Source of the DNA: Trinickia caryophylli
GTDB taxonomy: Bacteria > Pseudomonadota > Gammaproteobacteria > Burkholderiales > Burkholderiaceae
Assembly (NCBI RefSeq): GCF_034424545.1
Contig: NZ_CP139970.1
Location: 3,906,001 to 3,970,000 of the forward strand
DNA: 64,000 nucleotides
Direction: 5' to 3'
Under the pieces are notes generated by a model. That model was not told the origin of the DNA and did not search any database. It was given only the letters and a program-made list of their open reading frames with translations. Position numbers and translations under genes: made by a program. Shown piece after piece: positions 1-11,300 of this stretch (position 1 is its first letter; each line of letters starts with the position of its first letter).

Positions 1-1
1 G

Positions 2-478
2 CATGCGCAGTTTACGAAGTTCGATTGGAGCGCCACGCTGCAATTGCCCCTGGGCCGCATCGGGCCGGCCGACTGGACCTACCGCGGCACTTTCACCGGG
101 CAGTACAGCCACGATGCGCTTTTCGGCAACGAGCAGCTGTTTCTCGGCGGCACGGATACGGTGCGCGGTTTCACGCAAAGCAGCGTGAGTGGAGACAGCG
201 GCTTTTATCTGCGCAACGAATGCGTGCTGACCAATGCGCCGGCGTGGCGCGACGGCCATTGGGAGCCTTATTTGTTTATCGATGGGGGCAAGACGCATCT
301 CGTCGCGCAGGGCGGGTGGCCGACGCTCGCGGGTGCGGGCGTGGGTGTGCGCGCGCAATGGAAGGTGCGCTCGAATCTGCTGTCCGGCGAAATGATGGCG
401 GGGCAGGCGCTGCTGCAGCCGGCAGCGCTGGGCCCGAAGGCGAGCGTGCTGCTTTTTACCCTGAATTGGGCGACGTAG
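2..478 (+). CDS. TpsB/CdiB outer-membrane transporter, 3' end
   Basis: This is the C-terminal part (about 158 residues) of a ShlB/FhaC/HecB-family two-partner secretion transporter; the gene starts before the window. The visible part is beta-barrel sequence, with the family-typical stretch containing LFLGGTDTVRGF and the closing strand LLFTLNWAT. Proteins of this family export one large TpsA exoprotein through the outer membrane. It lies upstream of the CdiA-like gene at 2342 in the same direction, so that gene is the likely substrate. The order B then A resembles the E. coli type of CDI locus rather than the Burkholderia A-I-B order. Two genes intervene, which is unusual. Confidence 0.9.
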   Translation, partial: HAQFTKFDWSATLQLPLGRIGPADWTYRGTFTGQYSHDALFGNEQLFLGGTDTVRGFTQSSVSGDSGFYLRNECVLTNAPAWRDGHWEPYLFIDGGKTHLVAQGGWPTLAGAGVGVRAQWKVRSNLLSGEMMAGQALLQPAALGPKASVLLFTLNWAT

Positions 479-542
479 TTCGCGAGATCGAGATCGCGCG
501 CACTGCGCTCGTCAGCTGATCCCGAGAGGGAAGGACGATGCG

Positions 543-1445
543 ATGAAGACGGACCTGAGAGTAACGATGACGAAGAAAGCGCAAGTGGCTGCGATGGCGG
601 TCGCATTGACGTTGGCGGGCAGTGCCTATGCCGCGAAGAAGCCGACAGCGGCACCGGCGCAGGCGCAGGCGCCGGCTGCCGCGAGCGCGCCGATGCCGGC
701 CGGCACGGTGGCCCGCGTGAACGGGGTGGCGATCACGCAGGCTGAAGTCGATACGGCGGTGCGTGCGAGCGGACAGCCCGATACGCCGGTGTTGCGTACG
801 AACGTGAAGAACCAGCTGATCGCGCGCGAGCTGTTCCGTCAGGCCGCGCAGAAGCAGCACTACGACGCTCGCCCCGAGGTGCAGGCGATCGTCGAGCAGG
901 CGAAGACGGCCGCGATGATGCAGGCGTATCTGAAGGATGCGGTAAAGCCTGTGCCCGTGACGGATGAGGAAGTGAAAGCGAAGTACGACGCGATCGTGGC
1001 GACGCTGGGCGAGAACGAATACAAGCCGAGCGCGATCGCGGTCAAGGACGAGGCCACTGCGAAGACGATTCTCGACCAGTTGAAGAAGGGCGGGGATTTC
1101 GCGCAGTTGGCCAAGCAATACAGCCAGGGGCCCAACGCCGCGCAAGGCGGCGCGCTCAACTGGGTGTCGTTCAAGACGCCGATTACGGCGGGCAATACGC
1201 AGAATTGGCCGCAGCCGCTCGCAGAAGCGCTCGTCAAGCTGCCGAAGGGGGCCGTTTCGAGTGCGCCCGTGCAGGTGGGGGATGCATTCTGGATTCTGCG
1301 TGCGGACGATCTGCGCAAGACGCAGATTCCGGCGTTCGATCAGGCGAAGGCCGGCCTGCGCAAGGAACTCGAGCAGGTGGCCGTGGCCAAGGCGACGACG
1401 CAGGTGGTCGGCGAGCTGGTGAAGGGGGCGCGGATCGAGCAGTGA
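543..1445 (+). CDS. Periplasmic parvulin-type peptidyl-prolyl isomerase (SurA/PpiD-like)
   Basis: A 300-residue protein with an N-terminal signal peptide (hydrophobic core AMAVALTLAGSAYA) followed by an Ala/Pro-rich linker. A SurA-like N-terminal helical region spans about residues 55-140 and a rotamase domain about residues 150-250, with LKKGGDFAQLAKQYS and the Gly-rich AAQGGALNW typical of parvulins. A strong ribosome site, AAGGA, sits 7 bases before the ATG at 543; an internal ATG at 570 is an alternative. It lies 64 bp after the TpsB gene and reads in the same direction. Parvulins catalyse proline isomerisation and act as periplasmic chaperones. I infer, without proof, a role in keeping the huge exoprotein or its transporter export-competent. 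Confidence 0.9.
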   Translation: MKTDLRVTMTKKAQVAAMAVALTLAGSAYAAKKPTAAPAQAQAPAAASAPMPAGTVARVNGVAITQAEVDTAVRASGQPDTPVLRTNVKNQLIARELFRQAAQKQHYDARPEVQAIVEQAKTAAMMQAYLKDAVKPVPVTDEEVKAKYDAIVATLGENEYKPSAIAVKDEATAKTILDQLKKGGDFAQLAKQYSQGPNAAQGGALNWVSFKTPITAGNTQNWPQPLAEALVKLPKGAVSSAPVQVGDAFWILRADDLRKTQIPAFDQAKAGLRKELEQVAVAKATTQVVGELVKGARIEQ

Positions 1446-1525
1446 TTTGTTTGTCGTAAAGCTGGCAGTAGCAAGTAAAAGCGGTTTTTTAAAACTAGAT
1501 TTGTCTACACGGGAAGGTCGGGGAA

Positions 1526-2149
1526 ATGAAGATTGGTATCAAGCGGTCTTTGATTGTTTGTGCGCTTGGAGCGGCGACGATGCTGACGGGTTGCGTTACG
1601 CCATATCAGCACGTCGGCGTGACGGGTGGGTACATCGATAAACGGGTAGACGATCAGACCTACCACGTTCAGTTCTCCGGAAACGGCTATACGTCTCGGG
1701 AGATGGTGCACAAATACTTCATGTATCGGTGTGCCGAAGTGACACAGCAGCAGGGGTTCAAGTACTTCATGATCATTCCCCCATCGTTGACAGGCTCGTT
1801 GTCCACGGGCAAGAACCTGGTTGCCGGCACTGGATTTGATCGCCGGTTCATGCAAAAGACTCGCACGAGCGCTCCCGTGATCATTTATAGCGGTGGTGGT
1901 GGCGGCATTACCCGATGGATGAACTCGGGCGACATCCGGATGTTCAACGAGGACGCAGTATTCACGACGAAGATCGCCGGCTGGGACGCGTCTGAAGTTC
2001 TCGAACAGCTTGGACCGTATGTGCAGAGCGCGGGGAAGACCTCGGCGGAACTGCCGATGGCATGGGTCTTCGAACCAGGCCATCCGAAGGTACGCGCGCA
2101 GGATCTGTTGCCGACGGCGCCGAAGAAACCTGCAGGTTCCGGCACCTGA
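1526..2149 (+). CDS. Putative lipoprotein (CC0125/CC1285-like)
   Basis: A 207-residue protein with a short lipoprotein signal: a basic N-terminus, a hydrophobic core and lipobox LTGC with the lipidated cysteine at residue 23. The mature part begins VTPYQHVG and contains a Tyr-rich GGYIDKRVDDQTYHVQFSGN segment like that of CC0125/CC1285-type lipoproteins of unknown function. A poly-Gly stretch (SGGGGGI) lies in the middle. It sits between the isomerase and the CdiA-like gene in the same direction, with an 80-bp gap before it and about 190 bp after it. Its role in the locus is unknown; the position suggests an accessory for export or surface display. The family call is from memory of sequence style only. 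Confidence 0.75.
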   Translation: MKIGIKRSLIVCALGAATMLTGCVTPYQHVGVTGGYIDKRVDDQTYHVQFSGNGYTSREMVHKYFMYRCAEVTQQQGFKYFMIIPPSLTGSLSTGKNLVAGTGFDRRFMQKTRTSAPVIIYSGGGGGITRWMNSGDIRMFNEDAVFTTKIAGWDASEVLEQLGPYVQSAGKTSAELPMAWVFEPGHPKVRAQDLLPTAPKKPAGSGT

Positions 2150-2341
2150 GTGAGAGAGGCGGCACCGGGTGCCGCCAAGCGCTCGCCGGTCGCGCTGCCC
2201 ATTCGAAGTGACGCTGGGGGCGGCCGGCGGCGCGCTCGCCTTCGAGAGAATCACGAGCGAACGCATAAGAACGATTGACCCGGCGATAGCCGGGCATGGT
2301 TAGTACACAAGAACGATTAACCATAACGATTGAGAACAACG

Positions 2342-5300
2342 ATGACCAGGGCAAAACGGGGCGATTGGCAGCGACTGGAACACGCGCAGGCGGCGCGTGA
2401 CCAACTGCATTTGCGCGCGGTCACGGCGGAAGAAGACGCCGGTACGCGCCGCTATCGTGGCTGGCAACGCGCGCTGAGCGCGTTTGTCGCCGCAGCCCTG
2501 TTCGTCGGGCCGATTACCGTCACCGTGGAAAGCGGCCACCAGGCAGCCGGCGTGCTGGCTGCCGGCAGCCATCGAATCGACGACGATGCGTGGCAAGCGA
2601 TTCAAGACATCGCCTCGCTGCGCTTTCGCTTCGCGATGAACGCGGTGCACGCGGCGCCAATCGTCGACCCGGCCGCGCCGCTCTCGTTTCAGCCGAAGAT
2701 CACCCAGTCGACGGGCGCGGGCGGCGGCGTACCCGTCGTCAACATCACGGCACCGAATGCGGCCGGCATTTCGCTCAATCAGTATCAGAGCTTCAATATC
2801 GATGCGATCGGGCTGATTCTCAACAACAGCCTGCAAAGCGGCACGTCGCTGACGGGCGGCACCGTTGCGGCGAATCCGAACCTGAACGGTCGCACCGCGA
2901 GCGTGATTCTCAATCAGGTCACCTCTACCGGCGCCGGCTATGCGAGCGTGCTGGCCGGGCCGTTGGAGGTATTCGGCGCACCGGCCACGGTCATCATCGC
3001 CAATCCGAACGGCATCGCGGTTCGCGGGGCGGGCTTTACCAATACGATCGGCGTGACGTTGACCACGGGCACGCCTCAATTCCTGACCGGCAACGGTGGC
3101 ACTGCCACGGATTTCGCCAACGCCACGGCGGTGGGCTACGACGTCCGGGGCGGCCATATTCAGATCGAGGGCAATGCGGGCGTAAACGGCCCCGGCTCCG
3201 GTATCGAAGGCACGGTCGGCACGATCGACATGATCGGCGAGACGGTGGGCATCAACGCACCGCTCTATGCGGGCACGCGTATCAACGTGATTGCGGGCGA
3301 TCAGTTCGTCATGCCGGCGACGGTCGATTCCACCGGTACGACCTATTCGACGCAGCCAAACGGGAGTGCTAATGCGTCGGCGGCCGTTGGTGGCGGCAAT
3401 CAAACCTTTGCCATCGACGCGACCGCGTTCGGCGCGATGACGGCCGGCCAGATTTCGATGGTCGGTACGACGGCGGGAATGGGCGTACGCGTCGATGGCG
3501 CGTTGGCTGCAACGGCCGGGAATCTGACGCTGTCGTCGAACGGCGATCTGACCGTGACGAGCCATACCGCGCAGCAGGACGTATCGATCACGAGTGCCGG
3601 CACGACGACGCTTACCGGTACCGGCGTTGCAGGGGGCAACTATCGCGTGAACGCGGCCGGAGACGTGGTTTCCGAAGGCACGGTTCAAGCGGGCGGCGAT
3701 CTCTCGTTCGCGGCGGGCAACAATCTGACGGTATCGGGGCAAGCGACCGCGCAAAGCGACGTCACGTTGCAGGTGGGGCGCAACGTTGCATTGACGGGCT
3801 CGCTGGCAAGCGGCAAGGCGTTTGGCGCGAACGTATCGGGGGCGTTCGAGGTGGCGGGGTCGCTGTTGATCGGCACCGACGCGACACTCGCCAGCGGCTC
3901 GCTGAATGTGCCGGGTGTGGTGATCGTCCAGCAGAACGGGACGTTCAACGTGGCGGCCGATATCACCGGCAGCGGTTCGATCGCCTTCGGGCAAAGCGGC
4001 GCGCTGACGAGCGGGCACGATGTCCTTCTCACCGGAAAGCTGTTGTCGAACGACTTGCGAGTCGATGCGGCAAATAGCGCGGCGTTTGCGGATGTGCAAG
4101 CGGGCGGCGCGTTCGCGGCGACCGCGCGCGGTGGAGATGTCACGTTCAACGGCAACGCCGCAGCCGTGGGCAACACGGCCGTGCAGGCCGCAAACGACGT
4201 GGTCGTGAGCGGTGTGCTGGCCGGAGGCGCGGGCGTGGCGCTGAGTGCGCAACGTAACGTGACGGTGGCGGCGTCGGGCACCGTGCAGTCGGTGGGCGAC
4301 CTGTCGATGAACGCCGTAAGCGGCGACGTCAGCGCGCTGGGCACGCTGACGAGTGCGGCAGCACTCGGCGCACATGCGGGGCACAACGTCGTACTCAACG
4401 GGGCGACGAGCGCGGTCGGCGATACGACGCTCGATGCAGTGAACGATGTGACGGTGGGCAGCACGCTCGCCGTACAAGGCAACGGCACGGTCACGGCCGG
4501 CCACGATATCGCGCTCGCAGGGACGAGCGGATTTGCGAAGGACGTGACGGCTACGGCTGGGCACGACCTGTCGGTTGCGGGTTCGCTGCAGGGCAACGGC
4601 GTGAAGCTCACTGCCGCCAACGCTGTCACGCTCAACGACGTGCAGGCCAATGGCGCGCTCTCGATCGCGTCTACGGGCAGCAACGGCGGTATCGTCGTCA
4701 ACGGGACGGTGGCGTCGTTGTCCGACGGCACCGTCCATGCGGCCAATACGGTGGCAGTCAACGGCACGTTGAAGACTGCCGGCGCGCTCGACGTGACGGC
4801 AGGCGCCGATACGTCGATTGCGGGCAACGTGACGTCGAACGGTGACATGAATCTGCGCAATACGGTGGGCTCGTTGACGAGCACCGGGCAGATCCAGTCG
4901 GGCGGCAACCTCGCGGTGGATGCGGCGCAGACGATCGATTTGGGCACGGGGGCCACCTCCGCGCTCGGCGACATCGGGCTGACGGCGGGCCGTGACGTGA
5001 TCGTGAACGGCACGCTCGTCGCTCAGGGCAACGGCACGATCAGCGCGGGCAACGCCATTGCCGGCAATGCCGCGCTGGCGTTCGGGCTGGCGGCCAATCT
5101 GCATTCGACGGGCGATACGGCGCTGACGGGCTCGTTGCGTGGCGCGACGATCCAGACGAACGCGGGGGGCTCGGGCTCGTTTGCCAACGTGCAGGCTGGC
5201 TCGACGATCGCCATGTCGGCCACCGGCGATTTGGCGCTCACCGGCACGCTTGTGGGCGGGGCTACGGCGAGCCTGACGGCTGGGCGCGACGTCAGCGTGG

Positions 5301-8300
5301 CGGGCACGTCCACCGTCACGCTCGATACGACGATCCAAGGCGGCCGCGATGTGAACGTGACCGGCACCGTGAACGGGCAGGGCAATGGTCTCGTCGTTGC
5401 GGGCCGCGATATCACGGGCAACGGCACGTTGGCGTTCGAGCAGGCGGCCGTGCTCAATGCCGGACGGAACGTGGTGCAAGGCGGCCTCGTTCAAGGCAAT
5501 ACAGTTCAGGTGACGGCCGGCAGCGACGTGGCCGTGAACAACGCGCAATCGGCGTCGGGCCTGACGCTGAGCGCAGGGACATCGGGTGCCGGCAATCTCA
5601 CGGTGAACGGATCGGTATCGGCGGCGCAAGCGATTACGGCCACCGCGTTCGGCAACGTGGCCATCGGCAATGCGGGCAAGCTGGCGGCGGGGTCCACGCT
5701 GGGCGTGGGCGCGCTCAATGACATCGTGAATGCGGGTGTGCTGGAATCGACGGGTGACATGACGCTCAACGCTCGGCTCGGCAGCCTCGATGCAACAGGC
5801 GGAATCAACAGCGGGGGCTTGCTGACGATTACGACCGGCCTCGATCTGTCGCTGGGTGTCAGTACCACGTCGGTCGGCGCCATGACGCTCGCCGCAAGCC
5901 GCAACGTGGTGCTCAACGGCACGTTGGTGGGAGAAAGTTCGGGTTCGATCGGCGCGGGCCAGGACATTCTCGGCGCGGGAACGCAGTCGTTCGCCTCGGC
6001 GGCGCTGGTTAGCGCGCAACGTGACATTGCGTTGACGGGTTCGCTGCAGGCCAATGCGATACAGGCCAAGGCAGGTAATAGCGCGACGCTGCACGACGTG
6101 GTGTCTTCGACCACGCTCGATGTCACGGCCAACGGAAACGCCGCCGGCGGCGACGTTTCGATTACGGGCAATGCATCGGCTGCGGGCGCGGTTACGGTGA
6201 ATGCTGCGCGCGATGTGCTCGTGCAAGGTTCGGTCGGCAGTAATTCGACGGTTGGATTGACTGCGACGCGCAACGTCACGGTGACAGGTGGGCTGCAATC
6301 GATAGGCGATCTGACGGTTACCGCGAGGCGCGGGAATGCGTTGTTGAACGGCACGGCGACGACTTCGGGTGCACTGAAGGTCGTCTCGGGTGCCGATACG
6401 CAACTGGGCGGCACGACGAACGCGGGCGGCAATATCGACGTGGAAGCGACCGGCAACATCGCGCTGACGGGTTCGCTCGCGGGGCAGGGCACGGGCGTGC
6501 TGTCGGCCGGAAACGACATCACGGGAGCGGGGGCCGCTGCGTTTGCGCAGGCAGCGACGGTCGTTGCCGCGCACGACACGGCGTTGACGGGATCGCTGCA
6601 AGGCGCGGCGGTGAAGGTCGTTGCGGGCAACAACGCCCGGCTGGGTACGGTGCAGGCAATGACCGGCAACATCGACGTCACCGCTTACGGGCTTGCCGGT
6701 GAAGGGGATCTGACGGTTGGCGGCACGGCAACCGCGTTCGGCGCGGTGTCGCTTGCTGCGGCGCGCGATGTCAACGTGGCGGGGGCGATCAACAGTCTCA
6801 CGGCGACCACGATCGGTGCCGGGCGCAATCTGACGACGGGCAATATCACTGCCGGTAGCGACGTCGAACTCGACACGAGCAACGGGACGGTGATTGCCGG
6901 GGACGTCAAAACGAACGGCAATCTTTGGGTCGATGCGGGCGGCAGTGCGTCGCTCGGGAATGTGCAGGCGGCCGGCGTCGTGGCGATGGACTCGCTGGGG
7001 ATCGACGGTGTTGGCGATATCGATGTGCGCGGTGGCTTGATCGCCGGAGGCGCGACGGTTATCGACGCGGCGCGCGATGCGCATGTCGCTGCGAATCTGA
7101 CGACCGGCGGCGGATTGACGGTATCGGCGGGCCGGAATGTGAGCGCGGGCGGTGCGGTGGCCGCCAATGCCGATATGAATTTGACAGCGTCCAACGGCAA
7201 TTTGTCCGTGGGCGGCATGGCTTCGACAGTCGGCAATCTGAACGCGAAGGCTGGCGGATCGCTTTCGATGGCGGGCTCGCTCGTCAACGGCAATACGACG
7301 CTGAGCTCGGGCGGTGCGATGACGCTGACGAATGGCCTTTTCGGCCTTGGCTCGGCGATGATTACCTCGGGCGGTGCGATTGCGGGTGGAGGCTCGCTGA
7401 CGTTCGCAGGCGATATCGTGGTGAGTTCGGGCGCCGGAATTGCGCTCGGCGGCGTTCAAGGGGCGGGGCTCTTCAAGGCGAGCGCTGTCGGCGATATGTC
7501 GTTCGGTGCGACCACGGCGGTCGGCAATGTGACAGCCAAGTCGACCTCGGGCAGCGTCGCGTTCAATGGGCAGGTTCAGTCAGGCGGTGCCGTCGATATC
7601 GAGGCGGCGCGCAATGCTTCGGTGACGGGAGGGATTGCTTCGACGGGCAATGTGACCGTGAGCGGTGGGGCCGGCAATGTGAGTGTTGCCGGTGTTTCGG
7701 CAAACGGCGACGTCGCTATGACGGCGGGGCAGACGCTGACGTTGAGCGGCTCTAGCGTTGTTGCTGGTGAGGTGGTGCTCAACGGGGGCAATGTCACGTT
7801 GACGGGGTCGACGGCGGGCTCGAAGAATATTGCCGTCACGGCGAGCGGCAATGTCGATACGAGTCAGGCGTCGATCGTATCGACGAAGGATTTGCAGGTC
7901 AGCGGTGCCAACGTGACGTTGGGCAATGCCATTGTGGGCGGGGCATTGAATGCGCAGGCCACGAATCAACTGTCGCTGAAGGGGAGTGCGGTAGACGTGG
8001 TCGGTAATGCCACGTTCGTTTCGCAGAACGGGTTCTCTAACGCGGGCAGCGTGCTGGCGGGCGGTGCGTTGACCGTCTCGGCGGCTAACGTGACGAATGC
8101 GGCGAATGCGTCGCTGGCGTCGACTTCCACGACGACGATTACCGCGACGAATTTTACTAACGCTGGATTAGTCAACGGCAAGACCACGAAGGTGACGGTT
8201 GCCGGCGCGCTTTCGAATGTCGGCGGGGCGTTGATGGGCCTGGACGGCGTGACGATCAACACCGGTACGCTCGATAACCGGAACGGGCTGATCTTTGCCG

Positions 8301-11300
8301 GGGATCCGAATACGACGAATGCGCCTACCACTGGGGATGTCTCGCTGACGATCAATGGCGGGGGGAGTGCGTTCAACAATGCCAGCGGGCAGTTGTTGGC
8401 TCAACGGAATATGGGGCTGAGCGCCGTTAATGCGGCGCTCGATCCGTCGCTTGGGACGATTAGTCAGGGTGGGCAGCTTTCGATCACCGCAGGGCAGGTG
8501 AACGTGTCCGGTGCGTGGTATTACGGTGGGACGGGTGTTACGGTCAATGCGCTGTCGGGGATGACCAATAGTGGAACGATCGATGGGACCGCGCCGCTGG
8601 TTATTTCGACGGGAGGGACGTTTACCAATAGTGGGCAGGTGATTGGGCAGGATGTGACGTTCAATGGGACGCTCATCAACGCCGCCAACGCAGTCGTCCA
8701 TGCAGGTAATGTACTTGCTCTTAACGGTAATATGACGAACCGTGGAACAGTCGAGGCAGCAACGGCAATCAACGTCTCTGGGGGCTCCTACGACAATCAA
8801 GCGGGGTTGACACAGTCGCAAGGAAATATCGGATTCAATCTTGGTGGCACGCTGCAGAACACTGGTGGGAATATTTTTGCGGGGAACGATATTTCGATCG
8901 CCGCTGCAGCAGTTGTTAACGACCAAACTGCTCCTACGTCCGTTGTTACTACGGCTGCAGTGCCGGTCGACGATCCATCTCTATTGATGTCGACCGTTGT
9001 CGGTCAAGAGACTTACTACGTTGGCTTCAGCTCGGAGAGCGGGCTCAACGTCGATCAATACGTCGTAACTGCCACATTAGGCGACTTGTTAGCGCCAACA
9101 GGAAATATTCAGTACTTCGATATAGGATATCCAAAGAGTCAGCCCGTAGCGACATCAGGGAACGTTTCGTTCGTTAAGACGGCGCAGATGTCGACGCTGA
9201 GTTCTAACACGCGGAATCCCACCTACGAGACTGTGTGGCTGCTCGATACGGGCGACGTTAACAGTAGCGCTCCGCGTCAGACATTGACTCTTCCGATGGT
9301 CTATCGGACGGTGTCCACGCAGCAACTGGGAACTTCCGGCGTAATCTCAGCTGGCGGAAACATATCGCTGTCGGCAGGTGCCTTGTCGAATCAAGGCGGG
9401 CAAATCAGCGCTGGAGGTAGTGTATCGCTGAATATTCAGTCGCTCGCGAACGGCGCCGTGGCACCAACACTGACATCGCAGGTGATCGAGCGTGTTGATC
9501 AAACGCAGCTCGACGCTTTCGTGTCAGCGTTGCGCGCGATGGAGAAAACCACGTTTCCTAGTGGCCTGATCGTTGCTTCGACGCTGAATTCATATCAGGA
9601 CTCCATGGTGCCCTCGGCGACATTCAGTATTGCATCGTCCGTTGCTGCACCGATAGCGACCGGGACAACACTGACCTCGAGCCCGACGGGGATTATAGCC
9701 GCCTGTGGAAACATGACCATTGCCGGCGGTACCCTGACCAATGCTGGCCAGTTGTACGCGGGTAATAACCTGCTCGTTACAGCGCAGCAGTTGGTAAATC
9801 AGGGCGGCAATCAACAGCAATTCTCTTCGTCGGCCGGCTGTGTTGCGGGTGTGAGCAGTATTGCGTGCAACGAAACCACTTCACCTCGCGGAAATAATCC
9901 GACCACGACGACGTTTAGCTATACACAGAACAACGCAACGATCTTCGCGGGCAACGATCTCGTAATTGCTGCGGGACAAGTGGATAACACTTACGGCAAT
10001 CTATTGGCCGGGCACGACATTGTGATCGGGGGCGTGGGCACTACTACGGGTTCGACTACGCCGGCGCAGAGCCTCAACAATACGTCGGGTAACATCGTCG
10101 CGGGCAACAACGTCACGCTGAACATTTCTGGCGCTGTCACTAACAAGTTGCCGTCGCCCGTCACCGTCCATCAGAGCTTCGGGTCAGTCGAACAATACTC
10201 CGGCTGTATGACCGCAGGCGGCTACAAGGAAAGCTACTGTGAGGGGTACGTCGACCAACAGTCTGGCAGTTCGTCGGTCATCAGCGCGGGGAACAATCTC
10301 CAGATTACGGCCGGCAGTCTGACCAATATTGGCAGCCTGATTGCAGCGGGCAACAACGCGACTATCGCCGTTGCGGGGCCCGTGATCAATGAGGCACAAA
10401 CGCTGAACGCTTACTGGCACTCGCACTGGGTGCAGGAAACGGGCATGTTCAGCAGCGACAAGCGCCACGATATCTGGGCGTGCGGTTCGGCTGCTGAATG
10501 TACGGCGCTGTATGGCAGTGCATACACGAGCGTGGGTGGAACGATCGACCCGCCGCAGCCGATCGGGAATATTGCGGCAACGATCCAGGCGCCCAATCTG
10601 TCGATCTCGTCCAACGGTCAGATCCAAAACGTGGGCAACGTGCTGGGCACGTCGGTGTCGCTGACGGGCCAGAAGCTCATCAACGGCATTACAACGGCGA
10701 ATACTTACACGCCGCGTGTGAACGCGCCGTCGCAGGTGATCTCGTTGAGTCCGCTGACGCTGCCGGGCTTGAATTTGTCGACGCCGAGAACGTCGGCGGC
10801 GGTGCTCACGAGCGTGGCGGGGCAAGCCTCCTATGTGGACACGCCGATCGGCGGGACGTCGCAGGGGCAATTTTCGCCGCAGGTGCTGCTCGACAATCTG
10901 CCGTCGACATTGCAGCCGAGTTCGACGTTGTTCTATTACAACCCGCAGGAAGAAGATCTGATGCTGCAGCAGGCGGCACTGCAGCAGACGGGTAAGGCGA
11001 GCTTCGTCGACGGACTGGCGTATGACAGCAAGACGAATCTGTCAGTGACGGAGCAGGAAAAGGCCTACCTGTACGGTAACGCGCTCGATTACGCGAAGCA
11101 GAACAACCTGCAGTTGGGACAAGCGCTGACGCAGGCGCAAGTGGGTGCACTCGACAAGCCGATGCTGTGGTATGTCGAGCAGACAGTGCCGGATCCGAGT
11201 TGTCAGGCCACCGGTGTTGCAAGCTGTCCGACGATTACGGCGTTGATGCCGCAGGTGTATCTGCCGTCGACGACGAGTGCGCTGTCGGCGGGCGGAAACA

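Noticed and set aside
2300-7459. A 1719-codon open frame on the minus strand across the cdiA repeats
   Set aside because: It is Arg/His-rich with no domain and mirrors the regular codon pattern of the FHA repeats on the other strand; a shadow frame of GC-rich repetitive coding DNA.
3400-8400. Regularly repeated short motifs in cdiA considered as a CRISPR or tandem repeat array
   Set aside because: The repeats are degenerate, lie in one long reading frame and encode the FHA-type beta-helix pattern; no constant repeat with unique spacers is present.
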